Positions 51,900 to 63,099 of a stretch of DNA of 64,000 nt are shown piece after piece. Each line of letters begins with the position of its first letter. Positions within the stretch are counted from its first letter, which is position 1. Origin of the DNA: Micrasema longulum (taxonomy: Eukaryota; Arthropoda; Insecta; Trichoptera; Brachycentridae); assembly GCA_022494885.1 (NCBI GenBank), contig JAGVSM010001250.1, positions 1 through 64,000 of the forward strand, in the 5' to 3' direction. Both the position numbers and the translations under genes were made by a program. Below the pieces are notes generated by a model, which saw only the letters and a list, made by a program, of their open reading frames with translations, did no database searches and was not told the origin of the DNA.

Positions 51900-52159
51900 T
51901 CTATTTTGATTCTTACGGAGAATAGCAAGGTTAGTCGGGTCATTCACAATTAATAATTAAACTATTACGTATTAACATTTTAAATCAAATTATCATTTAA
52001 CGACGTTTTTAATACCAAAACAAGATTTGCAGCCAAAGCCAGAATCAGAAATTGTCACACAATTTGTATAGTAATAAATGAAAATAAATTTGATGTTTAT
52101 GCCAGATTTTTTTTTTAAACTACTTGATTACATGAAATATCTGAGAATAATATCGTATA
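51900..52159. other. AT-rich DNA
   Basis: Nothing recognised. Confidence 0.4.
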
Positions 52160-53290
52160 TCGAATATCGTATCTAACCAGTAGGACACAAAATGTTCGGA
52201 TAAATAACTATTTATCAACCAGTATTGATGTTACATCGGGTGTACCTCAGGGTGCTCATTTGGCACCCCTGCTTTTCAATTTGTTTATTAATGATGTTGC
52301 TAAATCATTCTCTTACTCTCGTTTTTGGCTCTTCGCGGACGACAACAAAATTCTCAAAATAATTCAAACTTTACAAGACTGCTTTCTTCTTCAATCAGAC
52401 ATTAACTCTTTTAACCGATGGTGTAAAGTCAATAAATTAGAACTAAATATTAAAAATGCAAAATAATGTCATTTCATAGAACAAAACAACCAATTTCCTT
52501 CGAGTACCTATTAGAAAACTCCAAAATTGATGTAGTCAAGTCCATCAGAGATTTAGGAGTTGTTTTGGACTATAAACTGACATACAACGAGCATATAGAT
52601 AATACAGTAAATAAATCACTGAAATTACTTAACTTCATTTACAGAATATCTTCTGATTTTACTAATGTCCGTACAATCAAAACTCTTCATTGCTCAACTG
52701 TTCGCCCTCTTCTAGAATATGCCTCAGTGGTCTGGTCTCCATTCTATGTCAATCGCATAAATCTCATTGAATCAGTCCAACATTGCTTGCTTCGAAAAAT
52801 AGCGTGGATGCTTGGACTAGAGAGAGATAATTATTCTTATGCTGAAATAGAGTCAATGTTAAATATTTCTAGTCTACAAAAACGTAGAACTAATATTGAC
52901 TCCATATATATGTTCGGCATACTAAATGGTATAATCGATATTCCATCATTACTGGGACAAGTAAAATTCAATATTCCGACTCGTAGATTGAGAAACAATG
53001 AAGTACTGTTCATCGATCAGCATAGAACAAACTATGGCCTAAATTCTCCAATGACCCGCCTTTGTCGTATTGTTAACTCAAGACAAGATCTGGACTTTTT
53101 TGGTTTAAGTTTACAACGATTTAAACGAGCACTAAATAAATAGTCCAGATCTTGTCTCGATGTCCCTTATGTTTGTCAATGCTTCTTTCTTTTTTCTTTA
53201 AATGTTTTAAACTACTCTTTTATTGTAATATTTTAACCTTATAAATTGTATACATGGACAATGTCCGTTAATAAATAAATAAAATAAAAT
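52160..53290 (+). pseudogene. Jockey-like LINE reverse transcriptase, 5'-truncated copy 2
   Basis: Begins in the RT palm at SYLTSRTQNVRINNYLSTSI, then TSGVPQGAHLAPLLFN, FINDVAKSF, FADDNKILKI, WCKVNKLELN, DLGVVLDYKLTYNEHI, LLEYASVVWSP, IDQHRTNYGLNSPMTRLCR and the FFGLSLQRFKRALNK-stop end. FADD holds two of the three catalytic aspartates. The motif A aspartate lies upstream of the truncation. One missing A near 52455 (in a run of As after NIK) shifts the frame between the two long ORFs (52260-52466 and 52466-53143); otherwise the frame is intact. The 3' UTR hairpin GGACAATGTCC lies at 53256-53266 and an ATAAATAAAATAAAATAAAA tail follows. It is nearly identical to 23047-24108. Confidence 0.9.
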
Positions 53291-53319
53291 AAAATACATA
53301 AAATAACTATTGACAGAAA

Positions 53320-53950
53320 TCAACGATGGGAGGTTTAGGTCCAATCACTGGTTTCCAGATTAAGAAAGCTGTGTCGTGTATTCTGCTCACTTAGGAACAT
53401 CTTGGACATTGCCACTCTCAGAACTGTTTAATTTACTCTTTTCCAGTCAGTGGCAACCTGCGGTATAATGGGCTGGGGAGGTTGCACGGCGTCTACCATG
53501 AACCCCCAACCCTAATAAATGTACAAAAATTAATACTTAGAGGGATGTTGATGTCCCCCTACTTTCCCATCTGAGACATTGTTTCAATTCATGAAGGTAC
53601 TGGACATTAGACTTTTTTTTTAAAGATTCATTAACACATTTCTAGTCATGCGGTTACAAGAGTAGATTCCAGAAGAATGCTCGTACGAGGTTTTCCTGCA
53701 ATTTGAATTATTTAATACCAAAACAGGTATAACTTTTGCCCGGAGGAATTTCTCTTTTGTGGCTCAAGAGTGTTCAGTGTCCTGGATAAACATATTAATT
53801 TCTCCAAAATGAAAGCCATTTTCATAGAGAGTGTGCAAGTTTGGACTTTGTCTAAAGGAAGAGACCATTGCAGGAGACTGCTGCGAGATATTGCATAGAT
53901 TTAAATACTATTAAGCGTTTTTTTTAAATATTTTTTATTTATTCATATTT
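53320..53950 (+). pseudogene. Second LINE family, C-terminal half with many stops
   Basis: Broken plus frames read LRKLCRVFCSLRNILDIATL, CGIMGWGGC, then LFQFMKVLDIRLFF, ARRNFSFVAQECS and KGRDHCRRLLRDIA-stop. This equals the LINE pattern LRKL...F..LR.IL....LR.VYFAL.QS...YGI.GWGGA, LF....VL.IR..F, ...F.FVAP...N.L. It is old, with at least six stops or shifts. It belongs to the same class as the minus-strand element that follows. Confidence 0.7.
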
Positions 53951-54850
53951 TTCTCTTACAAACTATAATTTATAAATATAATGTGTCCTCACTGAGGTTA
54001 CCCGTGCCGAGGACACTTAACAATATACTTTTTTGAAATGTTTTTACATTAGAGAAACAAAGAAGACTAACTAAATAAACAGAGATAGTTAACAAAATAT
54101 TCACAGTTTTAAAAACAAGGTAAATATGTACATGTATATTATTTATATTACAAAACGCACAATGAAAATGACAAAAACCTAACATAAGCTATACACTTGT
54201 GGAGCAGTTGATTCAATATTGGTTTGGGCGAATGAGACAATCCATTTAACTTCTACCTAGCTCCCATTTTTTTATAGTCTTTTTAAACATTTTCTCGTTA
54301 GTAATTGTTTTAATAGATAGTGGAAGTAGGTTATAGATTTTAATTAAATAATACTCAAAATCCCTTTGTCCGAATGTGGTATTAGTTTGTATTTGTTTAA
54401 GTTTTCTTTGTGTTGTGGATCTAATGATAATATTATTTGTTTGTGATGTATTGTTGGGGTTATGTCTTTCATTTGAGTAAGAGTAGCTTTTGAATCTGTA
54501 AATGAGTATTGTTTTAGCGTATAATTGTTTTGGTGTCATAAGTTGTGATTTGTGGAATATTTCTTCAGTAGATGTCTTTATCGGGACTATTATTTTAATT
54601 ATGGATATTTTTGCAACAAATGCACTATTTAAAACTGTGTCAATCGCACCACTCCAACCGATTATACCGTACTCCAAAATTGATTGACACAATGCAAAAT
54701 AAATCTTTAAGAGTTCTTGTACATTAATTATATTTCGAATTGCTTTGAATATATACGTTAGTCTTTTAAGTTTGTTAGTAATATTTTCCATCTGCCGTTT
54801 CCATTTTTAATTTATTTCAATAATAACTCCTAAGATTTGACATAGTCTGT
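53940..54850 (-). pseudogene. LINE C-terminal domain and 3' UTR (YFALCQS family)
   Basis: An intact 181-codon minus frame (54791-54246) reads LKRLTYIFKAIRNIINVQEL, YFALCQSILEYGIIGWSGA, MTPKQLYAKTILIYRF, FGQRDFEYYLIKIYNLLPLS and ends KTIKKWELGRS. This is the thumb/C-terminal region of a Jockey-related LINE. The RT palm with the catalytic aspartates is missing. The 3' UTR has the hairpin GTGTCCTC...GAGGACAC (53983-54016) and ends ATGAATAAATAAAAAATA. The open frame suggests a fairly young insertion. Confidence 0.8.
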
Positions 54851-54859
54851 CCTATCCAA

Positions 54860-55055
54860 TATTGGGCAATTACAATGATGTATTATCTAGGTGTTTATTT
54901 GAATATTTGTTTATGTAATAGTTTTTAATTTAATTTTTTCCTAAAATTTTTACCCAACTCAACATAGGGCTCTTGGCCTCATTGAATAAAAGAGATACGT
55001 TATTTTATTTTTTTGTAATGTATATGTGTTTGTATGTTGAATTAAATAAAAAAAT
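54860..55055 (+). mobile_element. LINE 3' tail with GGGCTCTTGGCC hairpin
   Basis: TTACCCAACTCAACATAGGG, CTCTTGGCCTCATTGAATAA and GAATTAAATAAAAAAATAAC form a UTR and tail. A related AACACAAGGCTCTTGGCTTC occurs at 45608-45627. Confidence 0.5.
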
Positions 55056-55239
55056 AACTGTATTGTGAGAATCGAGAAAAAAACGTTACTAATAAATTAA
55101 AAGAAATAAAAAATAAATACAAAATACGCATACCAAAAGGTATTAAGCTTTTTAACATTATTTCTATTGACTAGTTTCAATCTTGTTCGACATTTGGGAA
55201 AAAACGGGTACAACTTACATATTTCACTTAACACCAACC

Positions 55240-55390
55240 TAAATCAATGAACCACATTGAACTACGTCACAAGTTTACCGAATCAACCAATGATTAGAGT
55301 GTTGTGATAGATTTTCTTTTCCCGGAAAGCCAACTCACCAATCAGCAGAGCTCCCGACGGGAGCTTGTGACGTAATGGGCAGAGTCACGA
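55240..55390. repeat. Dispersed repeat family R, copy 3
   Basis: GAACTACGTCACAAGTTTAC, TAGAGTGTTGTGATAGATTT, GGAAAGCCAACTCACCAATC and GGGAGCTTGTGACGTAATGG. As in copy 1, ACGTCACAAG and CTTGTGACGT form an inverted pair. Confidence 0.65.
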
Positions 55391-55439
55391 CATGTTTATT
55401 TGTAGCATTCATGGAGAACTATACAAATATATATATATA

Positions 55440-56645
55440 TTTTTTATTTTTTTTATTTAAATCTTAAAGTAGGGCACACATATCATACATATTGTTATGT
55501 GTGTTCTAATAATAACATTGCAAATATATTTAATCTATAAATTGTTTATCAAATATGTCTTGACCATTATTTTAAATTTTGATATGTTTTTTTCTTCATA
55601 AATATTTTTTTTCCATTTCGTAATACTTTTTAATTGCTTTAAATAAAATTGAATTTTGTGACTTTGCCTTTTTCCTAAATGGAAGTCTAATTTTGTTCTT
55701 TTCTCTATTATTGTGATCGTGTTCATGCTGGTTCCGATCATTTTTTTTCCAAAATTCTGTTTTTTTATTAGAGTTTATAATTTTATGAACAAATATCATT
55801 GTATTGTAAAATATTCTTTGTTTATGTTAATAATTTCATTTCATTTACCATCGACTTTACCCTCGTGTATCTGTTTTTTTTCAAAATGATTCTAAAGGCT
55901 TTATTTTGTAATACAGTTAGTTTATCTATGTTTTTCTTTGTTTTATAAAAATAAAATTCTACTACAGTAGTCAACGTGTGGTTCAATAATTGCTTTGTAA
56001 ATAGTTTTGCAAGAGTCCTTATCAATAAATCTTCTGATCCTTCCCAAAATTGATATTTTTTTTTGCAATCTTATTTATTACCATCTTAGCGTTTTGGTGA
56101 AATGTAAATTTTGAATCCAACATTACACCTAAATATTTCATTTCAGTGACTTCATTAAGTTTTTCATTTTCTATTAAAATTGTTGGTGTAATTTCTATTC
56201 TTTTGTTTCCTATATTCATATATTTAGTTTTGTTTACATTTAATTTTAATTTATTAATTTTTAGCCACAGTGATACACTATTAAGATCATGATTTAGTCT
56301 GTCCATAATTGTTTTATAATTTTCTTCCGATATATATATTAAGGCATCGTCTGCAAAGAGTCTTATTTTTGAATATTTTAATGTTTCGACAATATCATTT
56401 ATGTATATAATAAACAAAACCGGTCCGAGAACCGATCCTTGTGGTACTCCCAATGAAATTTTGAGGGGCTCGGAAATTTCATCATTCACCTTCGTTATTT
56501 GGTATCTATCGCCAAGGTACTCTTCAAACCATTTTATAGTTTTTCCTTTTATTTCTATTTTTTTCAATTTTTTAATAATTATTTCTCGGTCTATTGTTTC
56601 AAAGGCTCTTTTTTCGTGGTTAATTAAAAATTCCTAATTTTGAAG
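55440..56645 (-). pseudogene. LINE reverse transcriptase with palm motifs, frame-broken
   Basis: The minus strand opens with motif A (KRAFETIDREII), then IKWFEEYLGDRYQITKVNDE, GVPQGSVLGPVLFIIYINDI, the catalytic RLFADDALIYIS, LWLKINKLKLNVNKTKYMN and EMKYLGVMLDSKFTFHQN (56567-56022). After a shift come FTKQLLNHTLTTVVEFYF, then DKLTVLQNKAFRIILKKNRY (56025-55822). Next is EFWKKNDRNQHEHDHNN and KAIKKYYEMEK (55799-55535). The 3' UTR and A-rich tail reach 55440. Motif A's first catalytic residue is Glu where most LINEs have Asp (AFDTVD). At least two frameshifts. The endonuclease is missing. A related 3' end sits at 16905-17240. Confidence 0.9.
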
Positions 56646-57445
56646 TAACCTTGTTATTTAATTACCCCAAGATATGGTGTTCTATTCTCTTTCCCTACTC
56701 CTACGGGAAAATGACGTGATGATTTGTTTGTTTATTTACATTATTTGTTTGGTTTTTGATTAGGAATTTTTACGCCGTGTCGCAAATGCTTTGTTTCGCA
56801 ATATTAATTATTTGAGTAGGATTTCATTTGAACTCACTGTACCATCAAATGTTAACTGGAACATGTTACACAATTGGTGAAGGTTAGTTTGTCAAAACAA
56901 TTTTCATCTTTTTTTTATTTAATTGAATCTGCATTCACTTCGTTACACTTCATTTTAAATTATTACTAAAATCAAACTTTGTTATAGGTGTTACACAATT
57001 TTATTATTTTACAACACTACAATAGTTTCGGGAGAGCACTTCTCCCATCGACGGGTGATATAAAACTAATATAGTAAACACAGAATATTGTTCACAATGT
57101 CATATAATTTAAACAAAAAATAAACATATTAATCAGTGAAACTTAGAGCAGGGGTTTTTTTTTCCCCCTAAAATTGGGTAACATTAATAACAAAGTTTTA
57201 TTTTCAAAACAATTTTAATCTGGTTAAATAAAAACTGCATATAGGGACGAGGTTGTCAACTTTTTTAAAGTTCGAGATTAGAAATAAGTTTAATTAGTGT
57301 TTATTATTATGGCTAGATACGGGTACAGAGTAAGAACCCTTAATAAGTTCATTTTTATTTAACAAAAAGTAATTTTGAATAAATGAATAAACAAATAAAC
57401 ATAATGCAGTCATATTTTCAATGAAAAAAAAAGAAATTCATTATC
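56646..57445. other. No gene; possible PLE terminal-repeat fragment
   Basis: Around 57012-57056 the minus strand reads CCCGTCGATGGGAG, loop, CTCCCGAAACTATTGTAGTG, a hammerhead-like stem with a GAAAC box as in PLE terminal repeats. The rest is AT-rich. Confidence 0.4.
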
Positions 57446-57640
57446 AGGTTTTGGTCCCGTGGCTTGTGTCTCGGACTCACAGATCAAAGGTCCGTGGTTC
57501 GAATCCCACTCTACCCCAACTTGATTCCATTTTCTAATAGTGAGTTATTTACAACTCATTGAAAATGGCCCTCAAAATTAAATGTTTGGGTAAATCATAA
57601 GAACGCAAATATTTCTTTTTTTATAAAAAAAAAAAATATA
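57446..57640 (+). mobile_element. SINE family 3, copy
   Basis: GGTTTTGGTCCCGTGGCTTG, GGTCCGTGGTTCGAATCCCA, the CTACCCC end, then the full body to AAATCATAAGAACGCAAATA and a T/A-rich tail. Confidence 0.85.
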
Positions 57641-58235
57641 TAATTTTAATTTTAATATGTATGTTTGTGTATGAATTATGAATTAGAGGTGGTAAAATAA
57701 ATAAATAATTTAAAACTGTTATATTTCCGAAATCGCTAAAAAAGTTACACAAAAAATATGTTGTTGCAGGGTAAAAAAAACAAAATAGCCTCATAAAATA
57801 ATGAAACTGTTACTGCGAAGAAAAAAATTGTGAGGGAATCAAATGAAACTGTTTTTGAAAATAACAGTGTATAGTTGTGTAGGCATATCGCTCTCTCCTT
57901 ATAAAAATGTGAAACTGTCTATAAAATAACCGTTTATAGTTGCACTAGTAACAGTTTTTATTATGCCTACGCTCGTCTAAACTGTTGTTTAAAAACACTT
58001 TAACTGTTTACATTGTGAAACTGTAACTGTTACTGGTAGTTCTTATAAATAACAGCAACGCCCATCTCTAGCATGAATATGTGGGCACAATGACACACAT
58101 TTGCCCCAACTTTACCAGAAATAAGAGCGTCGACTGAAGAAAGCAACTTGGCATTTTCTAAAAAATACTATAATTTGGACGTAAACCCTACAATGACTTG
58201 CCTTACTGATGAAGAATTTCAGCCCTCCGGGTAAT
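57641..58235. other. AT-rich DNA with repeated AACTGTT words
   Basis: 57700-58060 repeats GAAACTGT/AACAGTTT-type words about ten times in both orientations at irregular spacing. No gene recognised. Confidence 0.45.
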
Positions 58236-58239
58236 TGAA

Positions 58240-58570
58240 TTCAATTAATGTTTTTATCCGCGCGGTAATAATAATTAGAAAATGAAATTTATCGGCAAAG
58301 TTTCTTAAAAATGCACGAAAAAAATATTAAAAAATATTAGAAAATAAACGAACCACTTTGCACGACGTGACTAGTTCATTTGAATCAACCAGTGATAAGA
58401 GAGTTGTGGAAGATTTCCGGTTTACTTACCGTCAACGGACCAATCGGCAGAACTGACCGAGAAGAAGCGTAAGAGAACTTGAAACGCCATACGTGGATTC
58501 ATTTAAGAAATAAACTTTAAAAAATCATAGCGCTGATAATACGACACATAAAAAATAAATTGGCTTAGTT
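58240..58570. repeat. Dispersed repeat family R, copy 4
   Basis: GCAAAGTTTCTTAAAAATGC, CGAACCACTTTGCACGACGT, TTGAATCAACCAGTGATAAG, CCAATCGGCAGAACTGACCG and ATCATAGCGCTGATAATACG align with copies 1 and 2. Confidence 0.65.
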
Positions 58571-59234
58571 CAATGGTCTATAAGCAAATTGAAATTTAAA
58601 AAAAAATTACTGAACTTCGGCATTGAAAAAGTACACTGGAGACAAATTGAAAATCAACCTGACAAATCACATGACACCTTTTAATTATAAGACCTTGTAA
58701 TAATTCTTATATAATACTAACGGGCTTAAAATAATAAATGTATAAAATAAAAACAATTAAATAAATAAAAAACTAACAGAGTAAAACCATTTTCCTGTTT
58801 TATATTGAACTCGCATTGAAAAACGTGGCTTAATTAAATTGATTATGAAATAATTTTCTTCACCTGTATTTTATGCGGTCGAGTAAGCAAATGGAAATAG
58901 TAAAAAATGCTTTCTTCTATCGAATACATCAGCCAATACAAACAACAACAAACTATCACTTTTGTCGAGCGTCTAACACATTGCTCGGCCCTCGATAATT
59001 AACTAGTTGTTTTAAGAATGATGTGTGCGCTAGTAGATTACAAATATTTTTATGTTTTAATTTGTAAATATGAAGAAATTTTGATGAAATGTTAAATATT
59101 TATTCAAATGCTATAAAGCTGTTATTATTTTATGAAACAGTTTGCTTTGAATGATACGTGTGGTTTAGTTAGAATATCGTCAGGTAGGTGAGGTGGGTAA
59201 GGTGATCAGTCTTTTGCATCAGGTACCCGTCCAG
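58571..59234. other. AT-rich DNA
   Basis: Ends with GGTGATCAGTCTTTTGCATC, AGGTACCCGTCCAG, a probable SINE family 1 body fragment into which the next element inserted. No gene. Confidence 0.4.
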
Positions 59235-59236
59235 TA

Positions 59237-60830
59237 GCTCAATCACAAATAACTATCGACGTGCTAATAAGCGACGTGATAACAATTTCTCATTATTATT
59301 ATTATGGATAACTTATATACCGCCATTATCGCAATAAAATACCTCAAGGGCGCTTTACATAGTGATTTTATTGTAAAATTAATTTAATTTAAGCTTTTAA
59401 ATTTGTAATTTAATTAAAATAATTTATTTTTTTGTCACATGCTACGGATTTATTCAAATGATTTAGAGAACAAGTGGGTTTTAAGTTTTTTACGAAACAT
59501 CACTTTACTTTCACAGCCTCGCACCTCTGCTGGGAGAGCATTCCATGCCATAGGGCCTGCGACCGCAAATGCGCGCTCACTAAATTTAGTGCGCTGTTTG
59601 CGTAGAGGTATAATAACTTTTCCTCTCGCCGTAGACGTAGCTGATCTAAGCGTGAGATGTCAGCTAGTTCATCTGGAATGCATAGTTCCCGTAGATATTC
59701 CGGAGCAGAGTTGTGCAGTGACTTATACATAAGCCAACAGACTTTGTATTCGACCCTCTGTGGAAAACGTAGCCAGTGTAGTTCCCGAAGTAGTGGAGTG
59801 ATATGACTGAACTTAGAGATTCCGAAAATAAGTCTCGCTGCGGCATTCAATACAGATTGTCGGCGAGTCATTTTGTTAATTGGTAGACCTGCATAGATAT
59901 CATTACAATAATCGATTCTAGACACTACAAACGCATTTATTAATTGACGGGCGGCATCAACCGGTAAATTTTTGCGTATGCATTTAATTTGTCTCAGCTG
60001 GTAGAAGCATGAACTTATCGTTCTACTAATTTGAGCGTCAAGAGAAAGGTCAGAATTAAGTAAACTCCCAGTAGTTTAACGGTGGGTAAAGCGGCACTCC
60101 CTACATTGGGTAGGGCCGTATCCTGGATCAAATTCTGTCGTCTGGCTGTAGCGACCCATAGTTGTTCACTTTTTGATGGGTTTAATGTTAGTCTGTTTTC
60201 AGCCATCCAGTTTCCTATTTTCTCGATGCATCCATCAATTAAATTGACAAGCACACTTCTCTCGCCTGGTTTGCAATAAAAATAAATCTGCGTATCATCT
60301 GCATAGCAGTGTGACCACAATCCACCATGGCTGTTCATCGTATTCGCGATCAATGCAACATCCGTGAATACCTATTATTAAATATCAAAATATTTACGTT
60401 TTGCGACGTATAATCCTGCTGCGCAATCACATATTTGAATTTCACCGGTGTAAATATGGAAAATATTCCAAAAATGCTATTTTTATGAAGGTGTTTATTT
60501 TTTATCACGCTATTTATTGCAGTTAGCCAAATCTCAATAAAAGCAGTCGCCATAGTAATTGTAATTTAATTTTCCCTTTTTGTATTAGATACTCCTTACT
60601 ATTTTGCAAATGTAATATATTGTATTATTTTTTATAGTAAACGCCGATTTTTTGCCAATGAACTGCATTTATTTAAGAGGAAAATAAAAAACAAACCGAC
60701 ACAAGCGTTGACTCAGAGATTACACACGCGTTGACTTATGACTGCGATGCTTAGATGTTCATTATAGTTCATTGTGATCGCTCATGCTTAGCATGTTTTT
60801 AAGCACGTCGATAGTTATTTGTGATTGAGC
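59237..60830. mobile_element. Family E DNA element with perfect 29-bp TIRs and TA flanks, carrying a LINE
   Basis: Left end GCTCAATCACAAATAACTAT... (59237-59265) and right end ...ATAGTTATTTGTGATTGAGC (60802-60830) are exact inverted copies over 29 bp. Each is bordered by TA (59235-59236 and 60831-60832), as expected of Tc1/mariner-like target duplication. Inside, 59290-60350 is an L2/CR1-like LINE on the minus strand. Without it the element would be about 530 bp with no transposase, a MITE. The left third matches 26060-26380 and the right third matches 41440-41643. Confidence 0.85.
59290..60350 (-). pseudogene. L2/CR1-like LINE reverse transcriptase, 5'-truncated
   Basis: Minus strand: IANTMNSHGGLWSHCYADDT, Q-I-Y-F (catalytic YADD), IGNWMAENRLTLNPSKSEQL (60353-60015). 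Then, after a shift, SRIDYCNDIYAGLPINKMTR, QSVLNAAARLIFGISKFSHI, TPLLRELHWLRFPQRVEYKV, C-W-L-M-Y-K-SLHNSAPEYLREL (59925 on) and, in another frame, AVAGPMAWNALPAEVRGCES. SRIDYCN.. and HWLP(V)..R...K are CR1/L2 hallmarks. The 3' UTR ends with the GCGCCCTTGAGG...GGCGGTATATAAGTTATCC hairpin and an ATAATAATAATAAT tail (59293-59365). At least two frameshifts make it inactive. Confidence 0.9.
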
Positions 60831-60832
60831 TA

Positions 60833-61259
60833 CATGGACAAGAAATATCGTAGGGTCTTCCTAATGGTTTCAATCATACGAAAAATATTTTTTTTTATTA
60901 ACAAGGTATTCTGTTGCTTTTACGTTAAATATATTATAAGTCTTTAAAATGGAATGTCAAGTAGATGAAAGTGAGCATTTTCGACACCTTCTTCTGTTAG
61001 CTTTCATAAAGCTGCTAAATCTGCTCGCAATATTTGTGTTGTTTACCATGAAGATGCTATGAAATATTCACTAATTTGTTGTAAAATAATGAAGAAGAAA
61101 ACAGTATTGACTAATTTGTTGTATTTTTTTAAGTTCTCTCCTCGCGTGCTCTTCACTTGGAAAAAAACGGACACTGCTCATGTTAACACTCAATAAAAAG
61201 CGTCCTACGGTGCTATTTTAAACCGCTCTCGCAGCCGTAGAAAACACTTTTATCTCGCG
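60833..61259. other. No gene recognised
   Basis: Mixed AT-rich DNA; no ORF with features. Confidence 0.4.
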
Positions 61260-61440
61260 TATTTACATCCAAAATATGATGAAATATTTATTTAAAAATA
61301 TGTTTGTACACTAGAATATTTCCGTAACCGTTAGACTGATCATCTTACCATCATGTAGCAAAAATGATCAAGATATGCTGAGATTGGTGTACCGATGCAG
61401 TAACCTATGCACCATTAGGTGCGGAAAGGGAATGATGAAA
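61260..61440 (+). mobile_element. SINE family 1, 3' fragment
   Basis: ACACTAGAATATTTCCGTAA, GTTAGACTGATCATCTTACC, GATTGGTGTACCGATGCAGT and GGTGCGGAAAGGGAATGATG. The tRNA head is absent. Confidence 0.75.
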
Positions 61441-61849
61441 ATATGCGAACCATATCTATTATTTTAGTTATCTAGTTTTCCTAGTTATTTATTTGACAAT
61501 TTAGGGTTTTAAAAGCAAACTTAGAAATCTCCATCAACAACGGAAAATTGGTTATTGATGCCAAAATAAACAATACATAAAAACCTACCCCCCAAATAAT
61601 ATCATAAGTAATACAGACTGTAAATATAAGGTAGAAGTTGATGAATAGAAAGCAGACAGCTGCTAATCTGACGATATGTACAGAAAAATAGGTCTGTATT
61701 ATCTGCAGAAGCCGTATTCAGCAAGCGAATTGCACTATTGATGGGTGAATTTTGACTTGCATTTGTTCGGCTTTTGGATGCGTAAAACAGTGCACGAGAT
61801 CATTCCCTAGTATAATTATTTGGAACATACAAAATGATCTTATTATATA
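61441..61849. other. No gene recognised
   Basis: 61510-61535 (AAAGCAAACTTAGAAATCTC, CATC) repeats 35450-35472, suggesting a small shared repeat. Nothing else seen. Confidence 0.4.
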
Positions 61850-61912
61850 CACGGTTTTTCAGGGCCGGACCGTGAAACTTCAGAGGAACATTTCTCATAG
61901 TAAGCTTTAAAA
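61850..61912. mobile_element. Family D foldback, left arm only
   Basis: ACACGGTTTTTCAGGGCCGG, ACCGTGAAACTTCAGAGGAA and CATTTCTCAT match the left arm of 48197-48314. Confidence 0.6.
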
Positions 61913-62379
61913 AAAATCCTACTATTTTTTTTCCAAAAGTCATTAAAAAAAAAAAAATCATCTTAAAATGTAGAAAATTGATTTTGATTTTTTTTTAAAT
62001 ACCTACATTATAAAAATCAATAAATTGCTTTGTACTTGCAGCCAATCAGCCAAACAAAATTGATTTTTTACCCTTGAAAATAGACACATTATATTTGAAT
62101 TGTGCTATTTATCTAAATTATTAAAAAATAAAGTAGACTCTTTGAACCTACTCTCCAAAATAAATCTTAAAGTCCACCTTTCGCGTGACAAGAAATGATT
62201 TTTTATTCCATCTGCCAGTATGTAGTACTAACTATGTACAACAATCTTTTCTCTATCGTTCTTTCTCAAACTATAATGTTTTTTTTTCATTTATTGGTAT
62301 ATTTAACATACCCCTTATTTAAAAAATAAATAAATTAAGATTCATTCTTTCTAGTTGCGATACGCTCCCACTTGCTATT
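61913..62379. other. AT-rich DNA
   Basis: No feature recognised. Confidence 0.4.
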
Positions 62380-62640
62380 TAATGATGCTCACGCTTACAT
62401 ACGCTTACACACGCCAGAACACTTACTTCCACACAAATACACGCAAACACACCTCTAAACTTACTATCATACAAATACACACAAATACACCCTTTTGTTG
62501 TACCACAATTTAATTTGTATGCTTTTTATTTAGAAACTTCGCTGGTCTGTCTTTAAACCGTATCTTTTTTGTGTTATTATATCATTGTGGACTGTTTGTT
62601 TCTGCTAAACAAATAAATAAAGAAAATAAATAAATAAATA
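62380..62640 (+). mobile_element. LINE 3'-UTR tail
   Basis: CA-rich stretch (CAAATACACACAAATACACC), then TTGTACCACAATTTAATTTG and GTGGACTGTTTGTTTCTGCT, ending AAACAAATAAATAAAGAAAA and AATAAATAAATAAATAATTA. Typical tail of a Jockey-type LINE; no coding part remains. Confidence 0.55.
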
Positions 62641-62693
62641 ATTAAATTGTTAATTAAATTTTAAAAAACACTTGTGTAATTCCGTAATTGAAT

Positions 62694-63030
62694 ATACAGC
62701 GTGTTCTTTAAACCCTGTCACATCCGAAACCACGATGATCAGTATGAGCAAGAAGATATATTGGTACATTAAAATATTTTTTTAGAATTACTAAAATTAT
62801 AAAAAATAAAATATAGAAAAAAAACAAATGGTTGCTCACTTCTGCAGGGGAGAAACGAGGAGGGGGGGGGAGTCTGAACTGCACGTAAGCAACCATTTCT
62901 TTTTTTCTATATTTTATTTTTTAAGATTTTAGTCGTTCTAAAAAATTATTTTAATGTGCCAATATGTCTTCTTTCTCATACTGATCATCGTGGTTTCGGA
63001 TGTGACAAGGGTTTAAAGAACATCCTGTAC
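62694..63030. mobile_element. Palindromic MITE, family B, copy 2
   Basis: TACAGCGTGTTCTTTAAACC...CATCCGAAACCACGATGATC...AAATGGTTGCTCACTTCTGC and the inverse TGCACGTAAGCAACCATTT...ACTGATCATCGTGGTTTCGG...GTTTAAAGAACATCCTGTA. Arms are about 150 bp. The centre keeps only the G-rich half (GAGGAGGGGGGGGGAGTC), unlike copy 1. Confidence 0.85.
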
Positions 63031-63099
63031 CTATATATATTTGTATGCATGTGGAATTGTTTCGAAGAGTGTCTACAAATCGTATGTTTTTTTAGTACA

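Noticed and set aside
54502..54687. Plus-strand ORF of 61 codons
   Set aside because: Antisense shadow of the LINE frame at 54246-54791 on the minus strand.
59439..59732. Plus-strand ORF of 97 codons
   Set aside because: Antisense shadow of the L2-like LINE C-terminus on the minus strand.
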